Shown here: one piece after another, positions 1 through 9,246 of the stretch | Numbering within the stretch: the first letter of the stretch is position 1 | Layout: every line of letters starts with the position of its first letter | Assembly: GCF_001552195.1 (NCBI RefSeq) | Contig: NZ_BCQS01000019.1 | Span: 124,001 to 188,000 of the forward strand | Direction of reading: 5' to 3' | DNA length: 64,000 bases | From: Actinomadura latina NBRC 106108 | GTDB lineage: Bacteria > Actinomycetota > Actinomycetes > Streptosporangiales > Streptosporangiaceae | Notes under the pieces: model-generated | The model's input: only the letters and a program-made list of their open reading frames with translations | Told to the model about the DNA's origin: nothing | The model's database searches: none | Position numbers and translations under genes: made by a program

Positions 1-4
1 CGCA

Positions 5-721
5 GTGATCGCCGACTTCACGGCCTTCTATCAGGTGCTCGAACTCGTCATGGCCGACCTCTACGAGGTCCTGGTCTTCCTGATGGTCGCCGGTTTCACC
101 GGTGTCGTGCTCGCGCTGGCGCATTTCGCCGGGCAGTTGTTCCGAGACCGGCGGGCGGGTGACGCCTCGGCGAGCAGCCTGGTCACGCACGCCTGCCTCA
201 TCCTCGCCTGGCTCGCGCTGGGGGCGCTCGCCTTCTGGGTCAGGTACAATACCGACGCCCACGCGGACGCCGGGGCCTCGTCCGGACTGTCCGTGTCTGG
301 GACGCCCTCCCCCTCGCCGGCCGGCTCCGGCGGGCAGTCGACGCTGCAGGGCGCCGCGATCTTCGCCGGGCTGTACCTGGGCACCGGCCTGGTGGCCATG
401 GTCGGCGGTTACCTGACGCACAACCCGCTGCGCGACGGGTTCGTGCGGGCGCTGCGGCACCACCGCGCGGCGACCGAGACGCACGCCATCGCCAGCCGCC
501 GCCACGAGATCGCCGCGGCGATCTCGGAGTTCCGCACCGCCGAGATCGAGGCCGCCGAGCGGGTGGTCGAGGAGTCCATCCGGGCCCACCTCGCGCTCGC
601 CGAGGAGCTCAAGCAGGTGGCCCGGCTGGAGATCACCCGGCGGCTGCAGGACGTCTCGGCCACGGACAACGTCTTCACCGACGACGCCCGGCCGTACACC
701 TACCGGCCGTTTCCCAACTAG
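5..721 (+). CDS. Membrane protein with C-terminal coiled coil, function unknown
   Basis: I do not recognise a named family. The 238-residue product has three likely membrane spans (about residues 23-45, 60-80 and 117-137), a Ser/Gly/Pro-rich extracytoplasmic loop between spans 2 and 3, and a charged, Ala/Glu-rich helical tail (about 150-215) that could form a coiled coil. The GTG at position 5 is the first visible start, but the window begins four bases earlier, so the true start may lie outside. It ends 31 bp before an OmpA-type lipoprotein gene and heads a three-gene plus-strand run ending in an FHA-ABC exporter, so it may be a scaffold for that complex (inference). Confidence 0.7.
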   Translation: MIADFTAFYQVLELVMADLYEVLVFLMVAGFTGVVLALAHFAGQLFRDRRAGDASASSLVTHACLILAWLALGALAFWVRYNTDAHADAGASSGLSVSGTPSPSPAGSGGQSTLQGAAIFAGLYLGTGLVAMVGGYLTHNPLRDGFVRALRHHRAATETHAIASRRHEIAAAISEFRTAEIEAAERVVEESIRAHLALAEELKQVARLEITRRLQDVSATDNVFTDDARPYTYRPFPN

Positions 722-752
722 CACCCCCGACCAGCACCCAAGGAGTCGTCCC

Positions 753-1949
753 ATGACCCAACGGCGCGTCACCGCCCTGTCCGGGGCAGTGCTGCTCTGC
801 CTGACCGCCTGCCTCGCATCCTGCAGCCAGGAGGACGAGGCCGGGGCGTTCCCGGCCACCCGGTGCTTCGCTGAGCGTCCGGCGCCCCTCGCGCTCGTGG
901 TCGGAGCACGGTCGAACGTGCCAGAGACCCGCTTCCCCGACGTCACGATGCCGCTGCTGCGCCTCGCGGCGAAGTCCGGACAGGAGATCTCGCTGATCCG
1001 CGTGGACGGCAGGCCCAACGTCATCAAGCTGCCGCCGTTCCACACTACGGCGAAGAACGACAAGGCGAAGAACGCGGTGCTGGACGGCTACATCGGCGAA
1101 ACCGTGCGCCCCGCGCTGGCGGGCAACGCCGCGGACTCCGTCCACGCCCGGGCCCCCGAGGCGGACGACCTGACGGCGCTCACGCTGGCGGCGGCGGCCG
1201 TGCCCGACGGCGGCAACATCATCATGGTGGACTCCGGCCTGCAGACCACCGCTCCGCTGGACTTCCGCCAGACCGGCCAGTTCTCCGCCGAACCGGACGA
1301 GATCGTCAAGTTCCTCACCGACCGGAAGCTGCTCCCCGACCTGCACGGCCGGAACGTGCTGCTGTCCGGGTTCGGGTACGCGGCCGCACCGCAGGAGACG
1401 CTCAGCCAGGAGTGGCGCACGAAGGTCATCGGGCAGTGGAGCGCCATCGTCAAGGCGGGCGGCGGCTGCATCGCCGTCGATCGCGAGCCCAACACGAGCA
1501 CCGCGCTGCCGGGGCTGCCGCCGGTCACCCCGGTGAAGCTGCCGCCGGCCCCCACCTTCACCGGCTGCGGTGACGCCGCGCTCACCGCCGCCAACAAGGT
1601 CGGCTTCGTCAAGGGCACGGACGAGTTCGCCGACCCCGCGGGCGCGAAGAGCACACTGGGCAAGCTCGCGGCCGTGCTCACCAAGGGTGACCAGCGGTTG
1701 CGCCTCATCGGCAGCACCTCATCCGAGGGCGGCGACGCGATCAACGACCCCCTCTCCGAGCGGCGCGCGGAACGGGTCAAGAAGGAGCTGGCGACGCTCG
1801 GCGTCGCGGCGGACCGGATCACCGCGGAGGGCGCCGGCGCGCATCTCGAAGGCCGCGAGAAGGACATCGGCCCCGGCGGAGTGCTGCTGCCCGGACCGGC
1901 GGCGGCGAACCGGAAGGTGGTCGTCCGGCTGCCGAAGTGCACGAGCTGA
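753..1949 (+). CDS. OmpA-family lipoprotein
   Basis: The N-terminus is a signal peptide with a lipobox (LASC, Cys about 24), so the 398-residue protein should be lipid-anchored outside the membrane. Residues 40-250 form a region resembling VWA-like or other surface domains that I cannot name. The C-terminal 130 residues form an OmpA/MotB-type domain, including a conserved NDPLSERRA-like helix, of the kind that binds peptidoglycan. An AAGGAG ribosome binding site sits about 10 nt before the ATG. It lies between a membrane protein and an FHA-ABC transporter gene, which suggests an envelope-spanning complex. Family assignment of the C-terminus is good; the role is inferred. Confidence 0.8.
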   Translation: MTQRRVTALSGAVLLCLTACLASCSQEDEAGAFPATRCFAERPAPLALVVGARSNVPETRFPDVTMPLLRLAAKSGQEISLIRVDGRPNVIKLPPFHTTAKNDKAKNAVLDGYIGETVRPALAGNAADSVHARAPEADDLTALTLAAAAVPDGGNIIMVDSGLQTTAPLDFRQTGQFSAEPDEIVKFLTDRKLLPDLHGRNVLLSGFGYAAAPQETLSQEWRTKVIGQWSAIVKAGGGCIAVDREPNTSTALPGLPPVTPVKLPPAPTFTGCGDAALTAANKVGFVKGTDEFADPAGAKSTLGKLAAVLTKGDQRLRLIGSTSSEGGDAINDPLSERRAERVKKELATLGVAADRITAEGAGAHLEGREKDIGPGGVLLPGPAAANRKVVVRLPKCTS

Positions 1950-1982
1950 TCCCGCACGGGCGACGGAGGGGAAGCGCGCGGC

Positions 1983-4850
1983 GTGACCGAGGAGCGCCCG
2001 GACCGGCTCGGCCGGATCCGCTACAGCTGGTGGGCCATGCTGTCCGACTGGTACAACGGCCTGCGTGACGGGTGGCGCCGCATACCGGCCCGGACCATGG
2101 CCGAGCCGGTCACCACCCCGCACCGTGAGTCGCTGATCCGGCTGGCGGAGGAGGTCTTCGAACGTGAGCGTATCCGGTACGAGGCCGACCGGGCGGACGC
2201 GCACACCAGGGCCGAGGCCGCCACCGCCCGGCTCGCGGCGCTGCACCGGGAGCTGTCGGCGGCGACCGCCCGGCTGGCCGAGATCGGCGTTCCGCTCTCA
2301 GTGCCGGAGCAGCTCCGCCGACGGGCGGGTGACCGGCGGCACGGCGACGAGGTGGTCGTCCAGCGGCGCCGCGCCGAGTTCCGCCACACCGTGGACTCCG
2401 CGTGGGCGGACGTGGAGCGGCTCCAAGCGGAGATCACCGGCGTGGAGGCAGGGCTGAGCGCCGCCACGGCCGAGGAGGAGCAGTGCCTGCGGGTGGCGAC
2501 CGCCCGGACGGTACGCGTCTACCAGCACATCCAGCTGCGGATGGCCGCCTACCTCCGGCAGCTCGTCCGGCTCCACGAACACGGCGGCTGGGCGGCGGAG
2601 CGACTGCTCGTCCCCGTCCATCTGCCGGCATGGACGAAACCCGCCCTTCTCGACCCGGACGTCCTGGAGACCGAGGACGCGGACGAGAACGAGGAGGAAC
2701 CGTGGTCCGACGACGCCGGCGGGCCGCAACCGGAGGAGACCGGAGAGCAGGAGGAAACGATCCCCCTTCCGGAGCGGGTGACTCCGTTCGGTTCGGCGAT
2801 GGACGCCCCGTATCGGATCGACGCCCCGGGAACCGCGCCGCGCCACTTCGCGGTGATCCATGAGGAGGACGGGCTCCGGCTGCGCGACTACGGCCACGGC
2901 AACGGCCCCTACGTCAACGGCCATCCGGTCAAGTCGGCGCGGCTGCGCGCGGGCGACGCGTTCGAGTACGCCGACCGGCGGTACCGCGTCCTCGACGGGT
3001 GCCGGGAGTTGCGGAGCAGCCCCCTCACCGACATCAAGCTCGTCCTCCTCGATGTGACGGCCAAGACGCCCAAGTCCGACAAGGACCCGAAGGCGCTGCT
3101 CTCCGGCGCCTCGCTGGTGCAGCGGGCCAACACGCTCATGGCCGTCCTCGGCCCGTCCGGCGCGGGGAAGAGCTCGCTGTTCAACGCGCTCATGGGGGAA
3201 CTGCGCGTCGAGGAGGGCGAGATCTACTTCGACCACCTCGACGTCGCCCGGCAGCCGGCCCGGATCAAGGACATGCTGGGCTTCGTCCCGCAGCAGGACG
3301 ACATGCACCGGACACTGACGATCCGCTCCCTGCTCGGGTACGCGTTCGATCTCCGCGACCCGCGCGGGGAGCCGGCCCGCGGCCGGGCCGTGGACAAGGT
3401 CTGCGAGATCCTCGACATCAGCCCGGGTCAGATGGACCAGCCGGTCGCCACGCTCTCCGGCGGCCAGCGCAAGCGGGTATCCACGGCGCTGGAACTGCTC
3501 CACAGACCGGCGCTGCTCATGCTGGACGAGCCGACATCGGGCCTGGACGCGGGCCTCGACCTCCGGTTGATGCGGCGGCTGCGCGCGTACGCCCGGGAGG
3601 GGCACACGGTGGTGGTCATCACCCACGCCACCGAGAACCTCGGTGTGGCCGACCAGGTGCTGATTCTCGCCCAGCGCGGGCGCCCGCTCTACTGCGGCCC
3701 GCCGGGCGGGGCGCTCGACGCCCTCGGCGTCAGGTCGTACGCCGAGCTGATGACCCTCATCGCCAGGGACGAGGAACAGGACCCGGAGCGGCACGTCGAG
3801 AGATGGGCCCGCGGCTACCGGGCAGGACCCCAGCACGGCCGGGCGGCCGCCGCCGCGAGCGAGGAGCGGAGGCAGGCGGCGAACGGCGTCCGGGGGTCCC
3901 GCATCCGCAGGGTCCGTTCGATCGGCGTCTTCTGGCGGCAGTTCCGGACGCTGGTCAGGCGGCAGGTCCGGCTGCTCCTGCCGATGGGGTCGGGCCAGCA
4001 GCCGACGCCCGCGAAACGGCTGTACGCCTGGCGCTCCGCGGCCACGCCGTTCGGGATCGCGGCGGGCGGCGCGCTGCTGGCGGCGCTCGTCGTCCGCGGC
4101 GGCGCGATGGGCGCGAAGACCGCGGACCAGATGGGGATAGCGGTCAGCCTGCTGAGCACCCTCTCCGTGCTCAGCGGCCTGGCCCTGACCTACAGCAACC
4201 TCGTGTCCGAGTTCCCCGTCATCAAGCGCGAGCACCGCACCGGCACCAGGGTGCTGCCCGTCATGCTGTCGAAGTTCCTGGTGTTCACGGTGATCGCGAT
4301 CCTGCAGGCGGGCGCGATGACGCTCGTGTTCTGCGCGTTCCATGCGCCGACCGCCTCGGTCCGGCTGCCCGCCCGTATCGAGCTGTTCGCGGACCTGGCC
4401 GCCCTCGGCGTCGCGTCGATGTCCCTGGGCCTGCTGATCTCCGCGCACGCCAGGCGGCTGGAGCACGCCGTCGCCGCCTTCACGCTCGCGTCCCTGACGC
4501 AGATCGCGCTGAACGGCTACACCTCCGACCTGTCGGACGGCGGCCCGCTGAACTGGTTCTCGATGCTGCTGCCCGACCGGATGGGGCTGGCCGCGATCGC
4601 GTCCTCGACCGACCTCACGGCGATCACCGCCCGGGTGGTCCCGCGCGACCAGCTGATCGTCGACGGCAACTGGGCGCACACGGCCGGCGCCTGGCAGCAG
4701 GACCTGCTGTGGCTCGGCGTGCTCACCCTCGTCTACCTCGGCCTCGCAGCCCACGGGCTCAGCGTCCGCCTGCGCCCGGCCGGCGGCCCGCGCCGCCCGG
4801 CGAAGCGGCCTCCCCCGGCCGGGCAGGAGGGCGAGACGCCTACCGACTGA
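1983..4850 (+). CDS. FHA-domain ABC transporter, ATPase fused to permease
   Basis: This 955-residue protein is an ABCG-like half-transporter with a regulatory front end. Residues about 40-180 are an Arg/Glu/Ala-rich coiled coil, and about 270-345 form a forkhead-associated domain, which binds phosphothreonine. The ATPase domain follows, with a P-loop GPSGAGKSS near 390, signature LSGGQRKR near 492 and Walker B LLMLDEP near 511. Residues 690-940 hold about six membrane spans of the ABC-2 type. The FHA domain implies control by a Ser/Thr protein kinase, but none is encoded nearby. The start is GTG 33 bp after the lipoprotein gene. The 3' end overlaps the convergent NPCBM gene by 11 bp. The substrate is unknown. 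Confidence 0.88.
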   Translation: MTEERPDRLGRIRYSWWAMLSDWYNGLRDGWRRIPARTMAEPVTTPHRESLIRLAEEVFERERIRYEADRADAHTRAEAATARLAALHRELSAATARLAEIGVPLSVPEQLRRRAGDRRHGDEVVVQRRRAEFRHTVDSAWADVERLQAEITGVEAGLSAATAEEEQCLRVATARTVRVYQHIQLRMAAYLRQLVRLHEHGGWAAERLLVPVHLPAWTKPALLDPDVLETEDADENEEEPWSDDAGGPQPEETGEQEETIPLPERVTPFGSAMDAPYRIDAPGTAPRHFAVIHEEDGLRLRDYGHGNGPYVNGHPVKSARLRAGDAFEYADRRYRVLDGCRELRSSPLTDIKLVLLDVTAKTPKSDKDPKALLSGASLVQRANTLMAVLGPSGAGKSSLFNALMGELRVEEGEIYFDHLDVARQPARIKDMLGFVPQQDDMHRTLTIRSLLGYAFDLRDPRGEPARGRAVDKVCEILDISPGQMDQPVATLSGGQRKRVSTALELLHRPALLMLDEPTSGLDAGLDLRLMRRLRAYAREGHTVVVITHATENLGVADQVLILAQRGRPLYCGPPGGALDALGVRSYAELMTLIARDEEQDPERHVERWARGYRAGPQHGRAAAAASEERRQAANGVRGSRIRRVRSIGVFWRQFRTLVRRQVRLLLPMGSGQQPTPAKRLYAWRSAATPFGIAAGGALLAALVVRGGAMGAKTADQMGIAVSLLSTLSVLSGLALTYSNLVSEFPVIKREHRTGTRVLPVMLSKFLVFTVIAILQAGAMTLVFCAFHAPTASVRLPARIELFADLAALGVASMSLGLLISAHARRLEHAVAAFTLASLTQIALNGYTSDLSDGGPLNWFSMLLPDRMGLAAIASSTDLTAITARVVPRDQLIVDGNWAHTAGAWQQDLLWLGVLTLVYLGLAAHGLSVRLRPAGGPRRPAKRPPPAGQEGETPTD

Positions 4851-5553
4851 CCTTCGGGTCGCCCCACGCCAGGTCGGGCAGCCTGTTGGAGACGCCGCCG
4901 GCGATGTTGGCGCCGGCCATCGCCGGATTGCGGGTGGTGCCCGGCCGGTAGGCGCGCAGCCGGAGCCGTATCACCCCGCGCACATCCAGCTTGATCGTCC
5001 TGTGGTGGCCCTGCGTGACCCGGACGGGATCGAGGTCCCGCCCGTCGAGGCTCACCAGGAACACGCCCTCCTGCGGTTCGCCGGCGGCGTCGTTCACTCC
5101 GGCGACGGCCCGGAACGTCCGGTAGCTCTTTCCCAGGACGTAGGTGAGGTCGCTGATCCCCTCATCGTTGCAGAAGGCACTGCACGAATAGTGCAGGCTC
5201 CGTTCGTACATGGTCCCGCCGATGCTGACGCCCTCGATCTCCACGTCGGAGTCGTCCTTCACCGGCTCGAGGTCGGTGAGCCACTTATTGACGGGCGGCG
5301 GCGGGGACGGGGACGGGCTCTCGCCACCGGACGACGACGTGGGCGTCACGGGCGGACTGCCGGTGCCTGCGGTCTGCGGCGGCACGGGAGGGGTCGATGG
5401 TCCGGGCGGCGGGGTGCCCGGGGACTGGGGGAAGAACCACGCGCCCAGCGCGACGAGAACACTGATCACCGCGACGACGACGGCCCACGCCTCAAGGCTG
5501 GGCGGCGGACGACGGCGGCCGGCTTCTCTGTCGGGTGTCGTCAAATTCCCCAT
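4840..5553 (-). CDS. Membrane-anchored NPCBM-like carbohydrate-binding protein
   Basis: The 237-residue product has one membrane span (about 22-42) after a short Arg-rich cytoplasmic end. A Pro/Ser/Thr-rich linker (43-88) follows, then a C-terminal domain of about 145 residues that resembles the NPCBM/NEW2 fold seen on glycoside hydrolases (GGTMYERSLHY and LDVRGVIRLRLRAY segments). It is therefore probably exposed outside the cell and binds glycans. It lies 45 bp after the TIR-STAND gene and may be the last gene of that minus-strand run. A partner role in that system is possible but unproven; such anchored NPCBM proteins also occur alone in actinomycetes. Confidence 0.7.
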   Translation of the reverse strand: MGNLTTPDREAGRRRPPPSLEAWAVVVAVISVLVALGAWFFPQSPGTPPPGPSTPPVPPQTAGTGSPPVTPTSSSGGESPSPSPPPPVNKWLTDLEPVKDDSDVEIEGVSIGGTMYERSLHYSCSAFCNDEGISDLTYVLGKSYRTFRAVAGVNDAAGEPQEGVFLVSLDGRDLDPVRVTQGHHRTIKLDVRGVIRLRLRAYRPGTTRNPAMAGANIAGGVSNRLPDLAWGDPKVSR

Positions 5554-5598
5554 ACTGGATTATCTCTTTCCGAAGAAACGGTCGTGGAAGAAATGTCG

Positions 5599-8241
5599 CT
5601 AAGAGCGGCCAAGGCGCCACATCCAGCTCGGGAGCCAACTGAGCACCGCGCCGGTGAACGCCTGCCAATGCAGGTCCGTCGCGCGTCCCACCTGGTGGAC
5701 CGAGAGCCGCCGCACCTCCGCGAAAAGCTCGACCGCCGCGGCGCTATCCCCTTGTAGCTTCCGGATCACGGCCAGCTCCTGCTGCGTGCGCAATGTTTCC
5801 GGATGGGCCCGGCCGAGTACCGCGCGCTGACCTTCGAGCACCGCCGCGAACAGCTCGCCCGCGCGTTCGTCCTCGTGCTGCTGCGCGCAGGCCTGGCCGA
5901 GCAGGAACCGGGCCCGCAGGTAGACCGGATGCCGCGCGCCGAGACGGCTCCGCACCGTGGCCAGGACGGCCTCCAGCTCCTCGCACGCCCGCCCGGACTC
6001 CCCCTGGGCGACCAGCGCGTGCGCATGCGCGACCGATGCGGTTAGCGCCTGCGGATGCGCGCGCCCGTGCTCGCGGACGTACCGGTCGCGCTCGTCGCGA
6101 AGCCGCGCTTCGGCCTCCTCCCATCCGGCCCGGTCCGGGCGGAGCTCCGAGAACTCCGGGGTGAGTTTGGCCTCACACAGGATCTGCCTCGCCTCGATGA
6201 GCCGGTGATGCTCGGACCGGCCGAGGCGCGTGTAGTGCCGGACCACGAGCTCGGCGGTGCGCCGGGCCCGGCGCTGCGCGTTCCCGGCTAGCTGGATCCG
6301 CGCGAGCTCCAGCCGCAACTCCTGGATCTCCTCGTCCGCCGCCTCGTCCGCTCCCTCCTCCGCCGTCGCGCCGGGCAGGAGCTCCTCCGCCAGCCGTGCG
6401 GCCTCCGCGAGCCGGCCGCGGCGGCGCAGCGCGCGGACCCGGGCCGCATCGGCGGGCAGCGCCGCCCACAGCACGTCCGACTCGGCCAACCGTCCCGCCG
6501 CGTCGAGCGCCTCGGCGCGGATCCGGTCCGCACCGCACTCCTGCGCAAGCTCCCGGGCGCGGGCCGCGTCCCCGGCGAGCAGGAAGGCCGCTGCCGCCCG
6601 CCGGGTGAGATCGGCGTCGCCGGGCAGCAGCCGCTCCAGCATGCGGGCGGCCGTCGCCATGTCCCCCGTGTCCGTGTAGTGGCCGGCCAGCCGGCGCAGC
6701 AGCTCCGGCCCGAGATCGGTGCGGTCCGCCAGTTCCGCCGCGTGCGGGAGGACGGCCGGGTCCCAGCGGTCGAGGACGGCCCGCGCCGCGGCATGCGCCA
6801 TCGCCCGGTCGTGCCCGGCGGGCCGCGCGAGCGGGCTGATCTGCCAGTGCGGACCGGTCCGCGTCGCGAGTAGCCTCCTGCCGAGATCGGCGAGCGCCGC
6901 CGTGACGGCCTCGTCGGAGAGGCCGGCCGCGGCGGAGAGGACGCCGGTCGGCAGCGGCGCCGGTGCGCACTCACCGGCCAGCCGCAGGATCTCACGCTGC
7001 TCCGGAGCGAGCGCATCGATGGTCTCCGCAACCAGGCGCGCCGCGGGCGGCGGATCGGTCTCCACCCGGGCCGCGTACCCGGCCGCGCTCCCCGGCCCGC
7101 CGAGCCGGCGGAGGGCTTCGGCGTGCAGCGCGAGCGAGCGGGCGTGCCACCCGGCGGCGGCGCCGATCCGGTCCAGCGCGGCGGTGTCGGCGTCCACGTC
7201 GCCACCGGACAGCAGGAGGCGCCCGTCCTGCCGGGTCATCGTGTCGAGCCGGACGAGCCCGGCTGTCCCGGTGTAGGCCTCGCCGTCCGTGGTGGCGACC
7301 GTCCGCACCCGCGTCCCGGCCGGAATGATCAGGTCCTGGAACTCCTCATCCGGCAAGGTCGCGGGCAGGTCGTCGACGACCCACAGCGCGGGCGCGGACC
7401 CCTCCGCCAGGCGGTCGGCGACCATGCCGAGCAGCAGTTCCCGGCTCGCGGTGGCGGCCGGCAGGCCGAGCATGCCGGCGATCATCCGGACGGCGTCAGC
7501 GTACCGGGCGCGCACGTCGGCCGCCGTGCGCGCGCCTGTGAGGGAGATCCAGTGCACGCCGCCGCGGAACGCCGCGCCGAACTGCCACGCGTAGGCGGCG
7601 ACCAGCGCGGATCGCCCGCTGCCCGGCAGGCCCGCCACCACCGCGGCCGGGCCGAGCGTGCGGTCCTGGGTGAGTGCGAGGTCGGCGGCGAAGAGCGCGG
7701 TGTGCAGATCCCACAGTTCCCGGTAGCGGCCGACAAATCGGGAGGCGCCCGGCACCCGGCCGGGATACCAGCGCGGTCGGTCGGCGAAGTGCACGGCGCC
7801 GATCCGCCCGTCGATGCCGCGCACCCGGTCGAGGATCAGATCGGCCAGGGTCGCGGTGTTGCGGGTTCCGGACGGCGCCACGGCGAACCGTGCGTCGGAC
7901 AGCTCCACGGGCATGATGTGACCAGTGTCCGGCTCGGGGTTGACCACGATGATCCGGCGGCCGGGGTCGCCCTCCCGCTGCCCGGCCAGGAACGCGGCCG
8001 TCAGTTCCGCCTGGCACGCGGGCCGCGACGGGTAACCCGCCGAATAGTAGGCGACGAGCGCCTTGGACGAGTTCAGCGCGGACTCGATCGTCGCGGTGAC
8101 GCCCTCGAAATGCGCGATCCGGTCCGTGTCGAGGAACACCCGGAGGCCGCGTTCGCGCATCGCACGGACGAGCCGAGTCACCGCCGGGCGGTCGCAGCCG
8201 CCCAGCGACATGAAGACATCGAAATCTCCCGATTCCGCCAT
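5599..8241 (-). CDS. TIR-NB-ARC-TPR (STAND) protein
   Basis: The 880-residue protein has three parts. Residues 7-140 form a TIR domain; a Glu at about 79, in the segment CQAEL, matches the position of the catalytic Glu of NAD-cleaving TIR domains. Residues 170-470 are an NB-ARC/STAND ATPase with P-loop GLPGSGRS (204-211) and Walker B ALWVVDDLP (285-293). The rest is helical, with clear tetratricopeptide repeats of the kinesin-light-chain type at 720-860. TIR-STAND proteins of this layout act in bacteria as ligand-triggered NADases in antiphage immunity or as signalling proteins. It follows the 2OG oxygenase gene by 60 bp. NADase activity and defence function are inference. Confidence 0.85.
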   Translation of the reverse strand: MAESGDFDVFMSLGGCDRPAVTRLVRAMRERGLRVFLDTDRIAHFEGVTATIESALNSSKALVAYYSAGYPSRPACQAELTAAFLAGQREGDPGRRIIVVNPEPDTGHIMPVELSDARFAVAPSGTRNTATLADLILDRVRGIDGRIGAVHFADRPRWYPGRVPGASRFVGRYRELWDLHTALFAADLALTQDRTLGPAAVVAGLPGSGRSALVAAYAWQFGAAFRGGVHWISLTGARTAADVRARYADAVRMIAGMLGLPAATASRELLLGMVADRLAEGSAPALWVVDDLPATLPDEEFQDLIIPAGTRVRTVATTDGEAYTGTAGLVRLDTMTRQDGRLLLSGGDVDADTAALDRIGAAAGWHARSLALHAEALRRLGGPGSAAGYAARVETDPPPAARLVAETIDALAPEQREILRLAGECAPAPLPTGVLSAAAGLSDEAVTAALADLGRRLLATRTGPHWQISPLARPAGHDRAMAHAAARAVLDRWDPAVLPHAAELADRTDLGPELLRRLAGHYTDTGDMATAARMLERLLPGDADLTRRAAAAFLLAGDAARARELAQECGADRIRAEALDAAGRLAESDVLWAALPADAARVRALRRRGRLAEAARLAEELLPGATAEEGADEAADEEIQELRLELARIQLAGNAQRRARRTAELVVRHYTRLGRSEHHRLIEARQILCEAKLTPEFSELRPDRAGWEEAEARLRDERDRYVREHGRAHPQALTASVAHAHALVAQGESGRACEELEAVLATVRSRLGARHPVYLRARFLLGQACAQQHEDERAGELFAAVLEGQRAVLGRAHPETLRTQQELAVIRKLQGDSAAAVELFAEVRRLSVHQVGRATDLHWQAFTGAVLSWLPSWMWRLGRS

Positions 8242-8301
8242 ACCGCTATCTTATGTAATTCAGTGCATTTCTCGGGCCCACATTCCGCGGAAACGCGATT
8301 G

Positions 8302-9132
8302 TCAAGACCAGAGGGTCAGTTCGCCGGTACTGGTCAAGGCCAGGAAGAACGTGATCGCGACTCTGCGTCCGCGGGCGCTGGGATCCACCGCGTGGAAGTA
8401 GCGCGGGTCGAACAGCAGGGCGTCGCCGGCTTCGACCGACAGGACGATCTCCTGCTCACCGTCGATGACGGAGCGGTGGTAGCCGTATCCGTTTCTCGCC
8501 CCAGTGTCCGGCGGATTCCAGCGGCGGCGATAGATCCGCGTGCTTCCCCCTTCGGCGGGCACGGACATCCAGGCGTTGAACGCGAGCTGGGCCACCGGCG
8601 CACCGCCGTCGAAGAAGTCCGGACCGTACTCCCGGCGGACGTCGTCGAAATGGACGAGTGCTCCATCGTTGATCTCGCGCAGCGCGCCCGCGAAGAGGTC
8701 CCGGCCGCGGATCCGGGCGGGGCCGAGCCGGTCGCGCCATACCTCGGACAGGCGATCGACAGAGAGGGCGAGCGGGTCGGCGCCGCCCATCCGCGAGCGC
8801 CACAGCTCGCGCGCGAGCGCCATGTCCCTCCAGTACTCGGAGCGCAGGCCTTCGCCGTCCTTGTACTCGTTGAGGACCGGGCCGAAGCGGGCGATCGGCG
8901 GGTCGACCCTCGCCTTGTCGTAGGCGTCCATGGGGAAGTCGGGCTCCGCGATTCTCGCCATGGCCTCCCGGCAGAGTTCCGCCGGGAGGAAGTCCGTGAC
9001 CCGCAGCGCGGCGAAACCGCCGGCGGCGAGTTCCGCGAGGTGGCTCCGCGACAGTTCCCCGACGGGGATCGAGCGGGCGGTGAAAAGCGGATCCAGCAGG
9101 TCCGGGTGCGTCCGGGCATCGGCTGTCGCCAT
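8302..9132 (-). CDS. 2OG-Fe(II) oxygenase-like protein
   Basis: The 276-residue protein carries the iron-binding facial triad HFD (His161, Asp163) and His247 in YFHAVDP, followed ten residues later by Arg257, which fits the 2-oxoglutarate-binding Arg of the prolyl/aspartyl hydroxylase-like superfamily. No signal peptide is seen, so it is cytosolic. The substrate is unknown; related proteins hydroxylate amino acids, peptides or proteins. It sits between two STAND proteins in the same direction (114 bp after one, 60 bp before the other), so a role in modifying a component of that system is possible but speculative. The ATG start gives a normal family length. Confidence 0.78.
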   Translation of the reverse strand: MATADARTHPDLLDPLFTARSIPVGELSRSHLAELAAGGFAALRVTDFLPAELCREAMARIAEPDFPMDAYDKARVDPPIARFGPVLNEYKDGEGLRSEYWRDMALARELWRSRMGGADPLALSVDRLSEVWRDRLGPARIRGRDLFAGALREINDGALVHFDDVRREYGPDFFDGGAPVAQLAFNAWMSVPAEGGSTRIYRRRWNPPDTGARNGYGYHRSVIDGEQEIVLSVEAGDALLFDPRYFHAVDPSARGRRVAITFFLALTSTGELTLWS

Positions 9133-9246
9133 GGTGATCCCCCTGGGCGGTGAGGCGATCGGCGGGGCCGTTCCGCACCCCGCGATCCGTCCGATGCCAC
9201 AGATGATGTCGCGCCGGCGGGGACCACTGAACGGGGCCGCCGTTTC

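Noticed and set aside
8242..8301. AT-rich patch before the TIR-STAND gene as its own promoter
   Set aside because: A TTGACA-like hexamer overlaps the upstream stop codon, but no -10 element sits at normal spacing, so I did not list a promoter. It remains possible that the gene has one.
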